Positions 23,727 through 33,475 of a stretch of DNA of 64,000 nt are shown piece after piece. The position numbers and the translations under genes were made by a program. The notes under the pieces are model-generated. The model saw only the letters and a program-made list of their open reading frames with translations. It was not told the origin of the DNA and made no database searches. The stretch spans positions 7,326,001 to 7,390,000 of the forward strand of contig OX621241.1 of the NCBI GenBank assembly GCA_951640165.1, given 5' to 3'. Position 1 is the stretch's first letter; every line of letters starts with the position of its first letter. Source of the DNA: Pseudoips prasinana. Lineage: Eukaryota > Arthropoda > Insecta > Lepidoptera > Nolidae.

Positions 23727-23908
23727 GAAGTTATACTTCTTTTGGCGCGATGGAGAAAAATGATGAGAGTGAATTTTTACGATGCGCGCGCACACCGACA
23801 CCAAAAAATTTAACAGCATGACGTTAGTTAGTATGAAAATTGATAACTATGTTCAAGTTGTATATTAAGAAGTATAACTTCTAACGCGTGTACATAAGTA
23901 CACACAAG
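23727..23908 (+). mobile_element. Helentron-associated-type short element, copy 3
   Basis: Same structure as copy 1: 15-bp sub-terminal inverted repeats and a GTGTAC/GTACAC hairpin before the CAAG end, set between runs of T. Confidence 0.6.
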
Positions 23909-24244
23909 TTTTTTTTTTTAATGCAAGTAATTTTAGCTAAGTGATGTGATTCTGAATCTCAACACACACTTGTTGTGATGTTCACATAAATTCCTAAATG
24001 GTTTCAGAATTGCCACGCATGCTGACGATTCGTTTTACAACATGACAGAAATATTAGTAAAAGTTAACAAAACGCAGTCTTTGTCACGTTTGGCCTTCGA
24101 ACCCCGAGGTTTTTAGTGGCTTTTGGAACAGCGCTAGAGTGTTTTGGATAATACCAGAACAAAAGAAAAAGGATAGCTGATAACAAGGACACACAAAATT
24201 CTTAATGTAAAAAATGACATTAGATGTTTCCAGAATAATTAGAA

Positions 24245-24352
24245 ATAATAATAATAATATCTGGGGACAATGTCACACAGATCATCCTAGCCCCAAACTA
24301 AGCAAAGCTTGTACTATGGGTACCAGGCGACGATATATATATATTTATATAG
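24245..24352 (-). mobile_element. tRNA-derived SINE (type 3), tail half
   Basis: Matches the tail of the uninterrupted copy at 35480-35735 (GGGACAATGTCACACAGATC, GGGTACCAGGCGACGAT). The head half lies at 25275-25453; about 920 bp has been inserted between them. Confidence 0.75.
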
Positions 24353-25274
24353 TGTAACGTTGTATTTCTATTCAACGCTCCTTAGTTCATTTTAGTATTA
24401 ATTCTCCGCCGCTTTAAACCAGTTCGGTAGCCGCCGAGCGGTCGCTAAGCAAAACCGGTTGGGAAGCGTGAGCCGCCGAGCGGGGATTTAGCGAACGTTG
24501 GGAGGTCAGACTCAGATTCACTCATTGCGATAGCACGTACGCACTCACTTAAAAAGAAACGTTATATTTTTCTTAGTCGCGTCGTGTAACATCTTCAAGT
24601 TGAAGTGAATCTTCATTCACAAATAGTTATTAGTTTAACAAGTTAATTTCAATCAGTGTTAACCCCATATTGGGTAAGTGTTGATTAGTATTTAGTTCTC
24701 ATCTCATGTAGGGTATTGTAACGTGTAACGGCCACCTTTATTTGACCTTGTGGCAAATACCACGTCAACTTCATATTGTGCCTTATGCCTACAATGTAAA
24801 TTAATATTATGTGCGGTGCTTCACACTACACATAATACAATGTTTCCTATTTGTAAACTCCGCTTCTGCCTGTGACAATTGCACACATTCGCCTTATGCG
24901 TAATTGGTACTCCCGCTTCCTCATCATCATTACGCGGTCACAGTCAGGAGAGGATTGAGGTTAAAAGAATATTTCATTTAGTGGACTTCAATTCCCAGGG
25001 TCCAAAGTTCGGCCTACGAGGGTCCAAAGTACGAATTGCAACTGTACCTCAACATCCGTCACCGTTAGCGACGAAGCCACACTTCAGACCAGCCCAATCC
25101 CTGTGGGTCATCCTCCGGCCTGCGTAATCCTCCTGGAACTCCGCGACATCTCCGTTAGCGACGAAGCCAGCCAGGAGAGTACTTGGCGCGCCTACCTCCA
25201 TAGGGCATAATAATTGACGGGCTTATAACCCATGACCATTAATTCTTTTTAATAAATTTGTAAGCATAAGCGCA
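24353..25274 (+). mobile_element. Possible solo LTR inserted in the SINE
   Basis: Starts TGTAACG, ends GCGCA with AATAAA near the end, and is flanked by TATAG on both sides (24348-24352 and 25275-25279), as expected for a 5-bp LTR-element target duplication. It contains two copies of CCGTTAGCGACGAAGCCA and two of GCCGCCGAGCGG. There is no coding domain. The right edge is ambiguous because a 30-odd bp segment (CATAAGCGCATATAGATAAA...) is duplicated there. Confidence 0.5.
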
Positions 25275-25453
25275 TATAGATAAATATAATATACCTACAT
25301 AAGCGCATATAGATAAATATAATATACATAGAAAACATCCATGACTCAGAAACAAATATTCGTGCTCATCACACAAATATTTGCACTTACCGGGATTCGA
25401 ACCCAGGAGCACTAGCTTCGTAGGCAGGAGCACTACCAACTAGGCTATGGTGA
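25275..25453 (-). mobile_element. tRNA-derived SINE (type 3), head half
   Basis: The minus strand reads TCACCATAGCCTAGTTGGTA (A-box region) and GGGTTCGAATCCCGGTAAG (B box), so it has an internal RNA polymerase III promoter from a tRNA. Confidence 0.8.
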
Positions 25454-25735
25454 CCGTCCAATAATATCCACCGTCCAATAAAAAAAAAAATAGACAGAAC
25501 AAGTTTTATGAATGAAAAGAAATAAATAGGCGAAGGACAGAAGCGTGACGACTAACCTATCATATAGGCGAATTTCTAGAAAGATGACTTCTAGAAAATA
25601 TAACTTACGAAATGTGTAAAATCTGGAACAATTTATAATTTATTTTATTATTTTTATTTATAGCGGAATGTTTTAGTCTTAATTCAAGTGAAATCAAAGG
25701 CTAAATAAGAGGAGGAAATCTAGGTGGAAAACTGA
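25454..25735. other. AT-rich DNA up to the R1 target site
   Basis: No gene. The last 14 bases (25722-25735, AGGTGGAAAACTGA) are the left target duplication of the R1 element. Confidence 0.7.
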
Positions 25736-26104
25736 GGGGTACTAGGTCGGAAAACCTCCTCGTGTGTCCGGGACTACTGGTCCCATTCGAATATTTATAT
25801 TCGGTGGGAACGGAAGTTTCTGGAACGGTGTACCCTGGGCGTGGGCGCTGGCTTTTTCCTATGCTTACATGGGGAGAAACCATCGTCCATGGCTAATATT
25901 CCGACACCTCACCCCTCTGTTGTCCCCTCTATACACTGGAGGGGACAGCGGAGGAGCGCAAGCCTAAGCTGCGCCGCACGGTGATGGGCTGAATACCGGA
26001 GCGCTTAATCCGGTCACGATCTGCGGCAACCCTTAGCCCCTGAGCAATTACCCGGCGAGGGGGGTACCGGGGGGTAAACCGGTTCAAAGGGTAATAAAAC
26101 AGAG

Positions 26105-28240
26105 ATGTCTCTTAGATTAACAATACCCCAGGAGGGTACCGGCTCTGCCGGAGAATCCCTCCCGGGTCCTTCGGGACCCGACTGTCCCACCGTATCTGGG
26201 GGGGACACTAATAGACATACACCCGCGGAGGTCGCGGATAGGGTGCACACGCCCAGTTTTGTGCACCCTTATACAGTAGGGGAAAATAATATGTCGGCTG
26301 GCGTCGAGAATAATGCCGGGACCGCCACAAGGAGGAGCACCAGGAGAACCGTGAGGTCGTGTACCCGCTCGGCCACTCCTGTACCGGGGACATCCCGAGG
26401 CACCGCGGACTTGGAGAGTGATGGCTCCCTGAGGTCCGCGGTGTCCATGGAGTCCCTGGATAGTCAAGTGGAGACTCCGGGGGAAAAGCGACGGAGCCCC
26501 GCCGGGCATAGTGGGCGCCAGGTCAAGGCAGCCAAACGGAGCGAGGATGTGGACTTGACCCGGGTCGAAGATCTGGCGGAAGAATTTCGCCAGCAGCCGA
26601 CGGCCGACCTGGGCGCAGCGATACACGAGGCGATGGCGACGGTGGAGATGGTGGCGGAAAAATCCCACCGCTTGAAAGGCGATTTTGTCCGCGCTCTGCG
26701 ACTGGCGGCCCGTAAAGCTCAGGCGGCCGCCACTGAGCTGCATGGGAGGACTGGCGGGGATAGGCTGGAACTGGAGAACCAGCAGCTTCGTTCCCAGTTG
26801 GTCTCCTTGGAGTCGCGAGTGGCCACCATGTCAGCCGAACTGGTGGAACTTCGCCGGCGTGAGGTGGGGGCTCTCCCGCCCCAGTCTTCACCATCACGTC
26901 CATCGCAGAATCTGGTGTCTCCGCCAGGATCACCGTCTCAGGTACCGTTGCCGCAGCGGATACCGGACAGGCGCCGGTTAGCAGCGCAACCGGCCCCGGC
27001 AACACAGAAGACCAATCCTGGCGCTTCCCCCTTAGCTCCAGCCCGGGAGGATTCAGCCTCGCCAGGTGAGAGGTTTGCGGCCCTTTTGGACCAACGCTTG
27101 GTCCAAATGCGCCGCGACCTGATAGCGGAAATTTTCCCGGAGAGAGCTATCCGCCCACCACTTGCTCGGACCGTAGCGCCACCCACAATGACGCAAGTCG
27201 TGGGGGTCGCGGCGGGAAGAAAACGAGGTGGCCGTCAACGCAGGCGCCGGGCTGCTGCCGTGGATGCAGCTGCTGCTCGGTCCGCGGCGCCGTCAGCCAT
27301 GACAGGACCACCGCCACCCGCTGATGGCACTTGGGCTCAGGTCGTTGGCCGAAAGGCCAGAGCCAAGGCTGCCCGGGGAAATCAACAGCCGCCGCATCCA
27401 AAGAGGCCGCCGACGCTTCCGAGACCGCCATCCACAGCAGCGGTGACGGTCAATTTGCCGCCAAACTCGGCCACTACTATGGCCGAGATTATGAAGTTGG
27501 CGAGGGCCAAGGTACAGTTGAAGGACCTTGGTCTGGAGGCAGGACTTCGCCCTAAGAGAGCCTTGACTGGGGGTCTCATTTTGAGAATCCCTGGTCCGGA
27601 GGGCTTCGCGAAGGCGGAGGCCCTGTCCACTCGGCTCAGGGATGCCTTAGCCGAAACGGGCGCTGTGGTGGCGCACTCTGTGGCGATGGGAGAGCTCCGG
27701 GTGCTAGACCTTGATGACTCCGTCAACCCCACCGAGGTGGCTGAAGCCTTGGCCACGACGGGTGGATGTGCCGTTGCCGACATAAAGGTCGGCGTAATTC
27801 GGTTCTCCCCGTCCGGTTTGGGTTCAGTGTGGATTCGGTGTCCACTGGTGGCCGCCCGCAAACTAGCGGCTTGTGGGCGTATACTGGTGGGATGGATGTC
27901 GGTCCGGGTGGAAGCCCTTCCACCAAGAGCTCTCCAATGCTACCGCTGCCTGGAGAAGGGGCACGTCAGGGCTCGGTGCACGGGATGTGACCGGAGCGCG
28001 TCGTGCTTCGTCTGTGGCCAACAAAATCACAAGGCGAAAGAATGCACGGCGCGTGCGCTTCACTGTGTTGTGTGTGCCGACCTTGGCAGGCCGGCTGGTC
28101 ACCGGCTAGGTAGCGGTAGGTGCACGCCGCCAAAGGCTAGGAGTAGAGGAGCTGGACGTCCTGCTACGTCCGCTCCAACAATAACGTCGCGGTCTACAGA
28201 TCCGGGCTCTGGCCCCGTTGGGGTGTCAATGGAGTTGTAA
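26105..28240 (+). CDS. R1-clade ORF1 (Gag-like nucleic-acid-binding protein), 711 aa
   Basis: Intact from ATG 26105 to TAA 28238-28240. The N-terminal third is Ser/Thr/Arg-rich. A charged segment around residues 150-260 (AAIHEAMATVEMVAEKSHRL, LENQQLRSQLVSLESRVATM) looks helical or coiled-coil. Arg/Ala/Pro-rich sequence follows, then a folded region and three Cys-rich knuckles from residue 612: CYRCLEKGHVRARC, CFVCGQQNHKAKEC and CVVCADLGRPAGH...C. Three zinc knuckles are usual for R1-clade ORF1, which coats element RNA and directs it to the nucleus. Codons are GC-rich, unlike the surroundings. It ends SMEL-stop, 24 bases before the first codons of ORF2. Confidence 0.9.
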   Translation: MSLRLTIPQEGTGSAGESLPGPSGPDCPTVSGGDTNRHTPAEVADRVHTPSFVHPYTVGENNMSAGVENNAGTATRRSTRRTVRSCTRSATPVPGTSRGTADLESDGSLRSAVSMESLDSQVETPGEKRRSPAGHSGRQVKAAKRSEDVDLTRVEDLAEEFRQQPTADLGAAIHEAMATVEMVAEKSHRLKGDFVRALRLAARKAQAAATELHGRTGGDRLELENQQLRSQLVSLESRVATMSAELVELRRREVGALPPQSSPSRPSQNLVSPPGSPSQVPLPQRIPDRRRLAAQPAPATQKTNPGASPLAPAREDSASPGERFAALLDQRLVQMRRDLIAEIFPERAIRPPLARTVAPPTMTQVVGVAAGRKRGGRQRRRRAAAVDAAAARSAAPSAMTGPPPPADGTWAQVVGRKARAKAARGNQQPPHPKRPPTLPRPPSTAAVTVNLPPNSATTMAEIMKLARAKVQLKDLGLEAGLRPKRALTGGLILRIPGPEGFAKAEALSTRLRDALAETGAVVAHSVAMGELRVLDLDDSVNPTEVAEALATTGGCAVADIKVGVIRFSPSGLGSVWIRCPLVAARKLAACGRILVGWMSVRVEALPPRALQCYRCLEKGHVRARCTGCDRSASCFVCGQQNHKAKECTARALHCVVCADLGRPAGHRLGSGRCTPPKARSRGAGRPATSAPTITSRSTDPGSGPVGVSMEL

Positions 28241-28264
28241 AAATTCTTTCCCCCACAACTTATT

Positions 28265-31200
28265 TTGCAGGGCAACTTGAACCACTGCATCGCTGCGCAA
28301 GCTCTTCTTGCGCAGACGATTGCCGAACGTTCAGTTGCCCTAGCGATAGTGGCGGAGCCTCACTCCGTGCCCGACCACCCTCGTTGGTTCGGGTCGGATG
28401 GGGGCCTCGTCGCCATATACTGGGCGGGGGGAGAACGCGACCCCCATTGCTCACTTCTGGCTAAGGGGCCCGGATTCGTCGTCGTGGAGTGGGGACCAGC
28501 AGTCGTGGTGGGCTGCTACATCTCCCCGAATTGCGGCCTCGCAAATTTTGAGGCGTACCTGGACGGACTCACGAGCCACATTAGCGGCTACCAGTCCCGT
28601 CCGGTACTCGTCCTGGGCGATTTCAACGCCCACTCTGGTGTGTGGGGCGATGCCCGGGACGACGTTCGAAGGGAGATACTGCTAGAATGGGCCGCCGGAC
28701 TGGACCTCCGTCTTGTAAACCGAGGTTCAGTCAGTACCTGTGTGCGTTGGCAGGGTGAGTCGATCGTCGACTTGACGTGGGTGACTCCCTCGGCCTTGCA
28801 CCTGGTCTCGGGGTGGAGAGTTGCGGAGGAAGTGGCCACACTGTCGGATCATCGACATATTCTTTTCAGCGTGGCCCTCCGTCCGCCCCGAGGCGGCCCC
28901 GACCGAAGTAGCTTTATCCCACCGCGGCGCTGGTCCCTGCGTCACATAGACCGTGACATGCTGACGGCTGCCGCCATTGCCATCCATTGGGGCGCCAGTG
29001 AAGGTGGAGAAAGGATCCCTTCCGATCCCAATTCGCAAGCGGACTGGTTCCGCGGCATCATGTCTCGCGTCTGCGACATGTCAATGCCTCGGATCCGTCC
29101 GGGTGACAGACGAGGCTCGCAATATTGGTGGTCAGCCGAAATCGCGCGACTCCGATCGGAGTACGTCGCAGCGCGTCGCCGACACCAGCGAGCCCGTCGG
29201 AGGAGGCGAGCAAATGCCGAAGAGGATGCCAGAGCGCATACGGCGTATAAAGTCGCCGTCAAGGCGCTATCGATTGCGATAGCGGAAGCCAAAGCTCGGT
29301 CCTGGAACGAGCTAATCGAGGGACTGAATAGGGACCCATGGGGGCGCCCGTACAAAATGGTACTGGGCAAGCTCAGACCGTGGGTCCCTCCGTTGACGAG
29401 TACCCTGGACCCGGATTTTCTGAAGAGAGTGGTAGACACCCTCTTCCCTAGGGTCCAGGACAGTCCCTCGGACTCTCCGTCACCGTCGCACCATGATTGG
29501 GACGACCAGTTTGAGGTGACGGAGGGAGAGATAGACCGAGCAGTACGGCGACTTGCAGCCCGAAACACCGCCCCTGGCCTGGATGGGATACCGGGCAGGG
29601 CGTGGGTGTACGCTCTGGTAGTCTTGGGGGACCGGTTGAGGCAACTTTTCACAAGCTGCCTCCGTACTACCGTGTTCCCTACCTGCTGGAAAGAAGCCAA
29701 GCTTGTGCTGTTGCAAAAGCCGGGCAGGACCGCCGATTCTCCCTCGGCGTTCCGACTAATCTGCTTGCTGGATGAGGCGGGCAAGCTCTTTGAGCGTGTC
29801 ATTGCCGCCCGTCTCAGCGAGCATCTGTCACGCGTTGGCCCCGACTTGTCGGACAACCAGTTCGGCTTCCGACAGGGACGTTCGACGCTGGACGCGATTA
29901 ACCGCGTCCGAGCCCTGTCGGAACCCGCCGTCCGGGCGGGGGGGGTGGCGTTGGCGGTGAGCTTACACATCGTCAACGCCTTCAACTCCGTCCCCTGGTG
30001 GGCGATACGGGAGGCACTGGTCCACCATAACGTGCCTCCCTATCGACGTGGTATAGTCGGGGCATATTTGCGTGACAGGACGATCAAATTCGTCGGTCGG
30101 AACGGGATTGAGATCCAGAGGGAGCTCTCCTGCGGGGTTCCTCAGGGGTCCGTGTTGGGACCTCTGTTATGGAGCCTCGCCTATGATCCGGTCCTGCGGA
30201 TTGGCCTACCTCCCGGAGTGAGCGTCGTCTGCTATGCGGACGACACGCTCGTTATAGTCCGGGAGGTCAGCTTCCAGCGGGCGGTACGGCTCGCCGAACT
30301 CGGTGTTGCATGTGTCGTTGCGGCCATAAGGAGACTGGGCCTTCGGGTAGCGCCTCACAAGACCGAGGCGTTGTGGTTCCACGGATTACGCCGTAGGCAG
30401 GAACCACCCAGTACATCGATGCGGGTAGGTGACGTAGAGGTCAGGGTGGGGCGGTACATGAAGTACCTGGGCCTCACCCTAGACAGTCGATGGGGCTTCG
30501 AGGAGCACTTTGAGCGTCTGGCACCCCGAGTGCGCCGGGTAACCGGCGCGTTACACCGGCTGTTGCCGAACCTCGGGGGTCCACGGGAAGAAGTTCGCCG
30601 CCTCTACGGAGGTGTCGTGCGATCCATGGCTCTTTACGGGGCGTCCGTCTGGTCTGAACGCCTGACGGGCGCCTCCCACTGCAGAGCTATTTTGAACAGC
30701 CTGCAGCGTGTGGTGGCCATACGGATCGCACGAGGATACCGAACGGTATCCTTTGAGGCGGCGACACTCCTGGCGCGCCTCCCGCCGTTTGATCTCCTGG
30801 CGGCAGTCGACGTAACGGTTTACACCGAGATCCGCGTCCGCCGGGAGAGCGGTGAGGCGCCAGAGCAGACGCTCGTTGCCTATAGGCGGGATGCACACCG
30901 GCGCGTACTAACACAGTGGCGCGCACGGCTGGAGTTGCGCCTGAACGCGCGCCAACGTGCCGTCGGTGCTATCCTGCCTCACCTCGAGGCCTGGGTGGGA
31001 AGGAAGGGTGGTTACGTCACCTACAGACTGACTCAGATACTCACCGGACACGGGTGTTTCGGTGAGTATCTGTGCCGGATCGGCCGAGAAGCGACGACAC
31101 ATTGTCACCATTGCGGGAGCGACCTGGACTCTGCCCAGCATACGCTGGAGGAGTGCCCGGCCTGGGAGGCCGAGAGACGAGTCCTGGTCGCTGAGATCGG

Positions 31201-31462
31201 ACGGGATCTTTCGCCGCCAGCAGTCGTGTATGCGATGCTGGCTGGCGACTCCACCAAATGGGACGCCGTGGTCTCCTTCTGTGAGGCAGTTTTGCTGCAG
31301 AAGGAGGCCGCCGAACGGGATCGGGAACGAGCCGATCCCGCTCGTAGGCGGAGGAGGCGTCGGGGTGGCGGCGGCAGCCGTCAGCCCAAGTCCCCTCGGG
31401 GCCGCGGCGGCAGTGTGAGAAGTGTCCTCTACTGCCGCCACGTACAAGCGGCTCCGGGATGA
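28265..31462 (+). CDS. R1-clade ORF2: endonuclease and reverse transcriptase, 1065 aa
   Basis: An AP-type endonuclease opens the frame (GNLNHCIAAQALLAQT, IVAEPH, LGDFNAHSGVWG at about residue 118, LSDHRHI at about 194), followed by RT (PGLDGIPGRAW, FRLICLLDEAGKLFERVI, CGVPQGSVLGPLLW, CYADDT at 656-661) and a C-terminal CHHCGSDLDSAQHTLEEC finger. It nicks the target and copies element RNA from the nick. Two oddities stand out. There is no ATG: ORF2 is in the same frame as ORF1, separated by one TAA and eight codons, and the listed start is a TTG. RT motif A reads SLHIVNAFNSVPW, with His (CAC, 29966-29968) where the family has the catalytic Asp. It is therefore open but probably catalytically dead. 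Confidence 0.88.
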   Translation: MQGNLNHCIAAQALLAQTIAERSVALAIVAEPHSVPDHPRWFGSDGGLVAIYWAGGERDPHCSLLAKGPGFVVVEWGPAVVVGCYISPNCGLANFEAYLDGLTSHISGYQSRPVLVLGDFNAHSGVWGDARDDVRREILLEWAAGLDLRLVNRGSVSTCVRWQGESIVDLTWVTPSALHLVSGWRVAEEVATLSDHRHILFSVALRPPRGGPDRSSFIPPRRWSLRHIDRDMLTAAAIAIHWGASEGGERIPSDPNSQADWFRGIMSRVCDMSMPRIRPGDRRGSQYWWSAEIARLRSEYVAARRRHQRARRRRRANAEEDARAHTAYKVAVKALSIAIAEAKARSWNELIEGLNRDPWGRPYKMVLGKLRPWVPPLTSTLDPDFLKRVVDTLFPRVQDSPSDSPSPSHHDWDDQFEVTEGEIDRAVRRLAARNTAPGLDGIPGRAWVYALVVLGDRLRQLFTSCLRTTVFPTCWKEAKLVLLQKPGRTADSPSAFRLICLLDEAGKLFERVIAARLSEHLSRVGPDLSDNQFGFRQGRSTLDAINRVRALSEPAVRAGGVALAVSLHIVNAFNSVPWWAIREALVHHNVPPYRRGIVGAYLRDRTIKFVGRNGIEIQRELSCGVPQGSVLGPLLWSLAYDPVLRIGLPPGVSVVCYADDTLVIVREVSFQRAVRLAELGVACVVAAIRRLGLRVAPHKTEALWFHGLRRRQEPPSTSMRVGDVEVRVGRYMKYLGLTLDSRWGFEEHFERLAPRVRRVTGALHRLLPNLGGPREEVRRLYGGVVRSMALYGASVWSERLTGASHCRAILNSLQRVVAIRIARGYRTVSFEAATLLARLPPFDLLAAVDVTVYTEIRVRRESGEAPEQTLVAYRRDAHRRVLTQWRARLELRLNARQRAVGAILPHLEAWVGRKGGYVTYRLTQILTGHGCFGEYLCRIGREATTHCHHCGSDLDSAQHTLEECPAWEAERRVLVAEIGRDLSPPAVVYAMLAGDSTKWDAVVSFCEAVLLQKEAAERDRERADPARRRRRRRGGGGSRQPKSPRGRGGSVRSVLYCRHVQAAPG

Positions 31463-31683
31463 CAGCGATCTGTTTGTGGCGCAGTCGCTGTGCCGTACTG
31501 GCAGGAGTCGGCAATAGGGGAGGGCAATCCAAAGGAGCCCTCCCAGGGTACGTGTCCCGACCATCTGGGACATGGCGCAAAAGGGGGGTACCGGAGCAGC
31601 ATACCCGCGTTCCCGGGACTCCCCCATCAGGCGCCAAGAGAAGTCCACGGCAGGTAGGTTTAGTCGGTGCAAGTCCGACATAC

Positions 31684-31710
31684 CCACCCGCAGACACTTT
31701 TTGCGGGTGG
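31684..31710 (+). other. Hairpin in R1 3' UTR
   Basis: CCACCCGC and GCGGGTGG form an 8-bp stem with an 11-nt loop about 30 bases before the poly(A) tail. A structured 3' end is commonly what the RT recognises. Confidence 0.6.
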
Positions 31711-31766
31711 CATGCGAACGCATTCCCCCTGCCTTATCAAAAAAAAAAAAAAAGGTGGAAAACTGA

Positions 31767-32285
31767 ACAAGTGCAAGTGATCAGTGACAGTAAACATTGC
31801 CTAGTGTTCCCTAAACACTGTGAAGTGTGCCGTGTACGTCGTCGGGACTTTAACTTTGGCAGTGCTCGTCACTAGAACTCTGAATTGCGCTACGTGAGGA
31901 CTTTAATAAAGAACCAGTCGCCGGGACTCTAAGCACGTACATATGTTCCGTGATCTTAGTGTAGAATCAACTGTCACTGACGACGTCAATAAAAGTTCCT
32001 CTGCAAACACTAGTTTCTTTTCCAATCTCTGACCAACCGCTCGCCACACTATATTTTGTCTTGCATATCTAAATGTATTTTATGATACAAGGAAGGCTCG
32101 ACTTGGAAAGTACCTACCAAATTTATAGTTTATAAATGTTTTTTTTATTATTAAGAGATTTATTCAAAAATAAATAAATAAAATAAAATGAAATTATAAG
32201 CTAAAAATTAGATAAACTACAAATACACTATTTACCCTAAAAGGCGTCCATTAATCCCTCCAACTCTCTCAAGCCTAATCCCTCC
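31767..32285. other. Flank of the R1 insertion
   Basis: Moderately GC-rich to about 32050 (GTGAACTTTAATAAAG-like stretches), perhaps an older element that served as R1 target; then AT-rich. No domain is recognised. Confidence 0.35.
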
Positions 32286-32289
32286 AAAA

Positions 32290-33445
32290 ATGAGTCCTGT
32301 GCTTTCCACCTTCGCAACGCTCAGGCGGGGCGTGAGCTCAAGATTGCCTGGGAAGGAGTGTCTATCACTCACAACTGCTCTCCTAAATACCTCGGCGTTA
32401 TCTTGGATAGATCCCTCACCTATAAAAGGAACTGTGAGGAACTGAAGCGGAAGGTGCACGCCCGCAATAACCTGTTGCACCGCCTAGTCACAACCAAATG
32501 GGGAGCAACGCCGCAAGTGCTGCGAACGTCAGGACTGGCGCTAGCATTTTCTGCCGGCGAATACGCTTGCTCAGTTTGGGCCCGCTCCACAAACGCAAGG
32601 CTGTGGATACAGCCTTAAACGAATCGTGCCGGATAATCGAAGAATGGGAAGGGTTGATTGTCCGGTTGTGAGGCACTGGAATACCGTGCATGGATCTGGA
32701 GGGGTCCTCTTTAATGTAAAATAGTGCGCATGTAAGAATGTTATTGTAATGTTAGATTCATATTTGTAATGTTGACATTTAATATTGATATACTAACATA
32801 GTTATAAGTTTGATTTACTAACAATATATGGAATATTTATTAATCCGAAATAAATGAATAATAATAATAATAATAATAATCACTGGGTGTTTGAAACCGA
32901 CCCCGGTAAATTTGCTGTATCCACTGGCTGGCATAGCGCCACCAGACGTTCGCAGGACTGTAGCAAGCTCCCTAGAAAGGGCCAAAATGGATGGTGACCC
33001 CCGGCACCCCCTCTATGGGCATAGGCTACCGCCGCAAAGGCTTAAAAGTCGAAATAGCTTTGCCAAATGCACCACGCCACTAACAACCGATCCCTCAACA
33101 GCGAGATGCAGCATCTGGCGTGCACAAAAAGGGTTCATGGATCAGTTTGTCACGCTTTCCGAAAGCCTCGCACCTGGACATCAATTACCGTGGCCGATCT
33201 GGAAGTCCCTAAACAGACTCCGGACTCAGGTGGGCCGAAGCAAAGAAAACATGTCTAGGTGGGGACTGTCGAGCAACCCCAAAATGGACTTTATTTGCGG
33301 AGCATCGGTCCAATCCATGGCCCATCTAACAGCTTGCCCAGCCTGCCCTGCCACATGTTCATGGCACGATCTTAAAAATGCCACAAGCAGGGCAATCAGT
33401 GTGGCCACGTTCTGGGCCACAAAAATTTTACGAGTTTGCGATTGA
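32290..33445 (+). pseudogene. Jockey RT C-terminal region, split
   Basis: Reads KYLGVILDRSLTYKRNCEEL and KWGATPQVLRTSGLALAFSA (32390-32580), frameshifts near 32590, then ALNESCRII directly before the insertion. It resumes as TGCLKPTPVNLLYPLAGIAP, then DPRHPLYGHRLPPQRLKSR and CGASVQSMAHLTACPAC, ending at 33445. Deleting 32639-32875 and one ATAATC restores the joint. It is an RT C-terminus without the catalytic core. Confidence 0.75.
32639..32875 (+). mobile_element. 5'-truncated LINE tail with (AAT)n end, nested in Jockey
   Basis: 237 bp ending in AATAATAAT repeats, flanked by ATAATC at 32633-32638 and 32876-32881. No coding part remains, so the family cannot be named. Confidence 0.65.
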
Positions 33446-33475
33446 AACGCTAAGAAGAAGAAGAAGAATCCCTCC

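Larger units (their letters stand above)
25736..31752 (+). mobile_element. R1-clade non-LTR retrotransposon, full length
   Basis: 6017 bp from GGGGTACTAGG to a poly(A) tail, flanked by a 14-bp direct repeat AGGTGGAAAACTGA (25722-25735 and 31753-31766). It contains a 369-bp 5' UTR, ORF1, ORF2 and a 3' UTR with an 8-bp-stem hairpin (CCACCCGC at 31684, GCGGGTGG at 31703). GC content is far above the flanks. The site is not 28S rDNA as far as I can tell. Relatives lie at 36626-37321 and about 39431-39620 (minus). Confidence 0.9.
32286..33466 (+). mobile_element. 5'-truncated Jockey LINE fragment with 9-bp target duplication
   Basis: Encodes the end of a Jockey-type RT. Tail (AAG)n. AATCCCTCC occurs immediately before (32277-32285) and after (33467-33475). 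It is interrupted by another insertion at 32639-32875. Confidence 0.75.

Noticed and set aside
25736..25850. HDV-like self-cleaving ribozyme at the R1 5' end
   Set aside because: The start GGGG and a CCTCCTCG stretch are suggestive and hairpins form (GGGAC/GUCCC, CGAATA/TATTCG), but I could not close the P1-P2-P3 double pseudoknot by hand. A descriptor search would decide.
26117..31875. Many minus- and alternate-frame open frames across the R1 element
   Set aside because: Shadows of ORF1 and ORF2 in GC-rich sequence.
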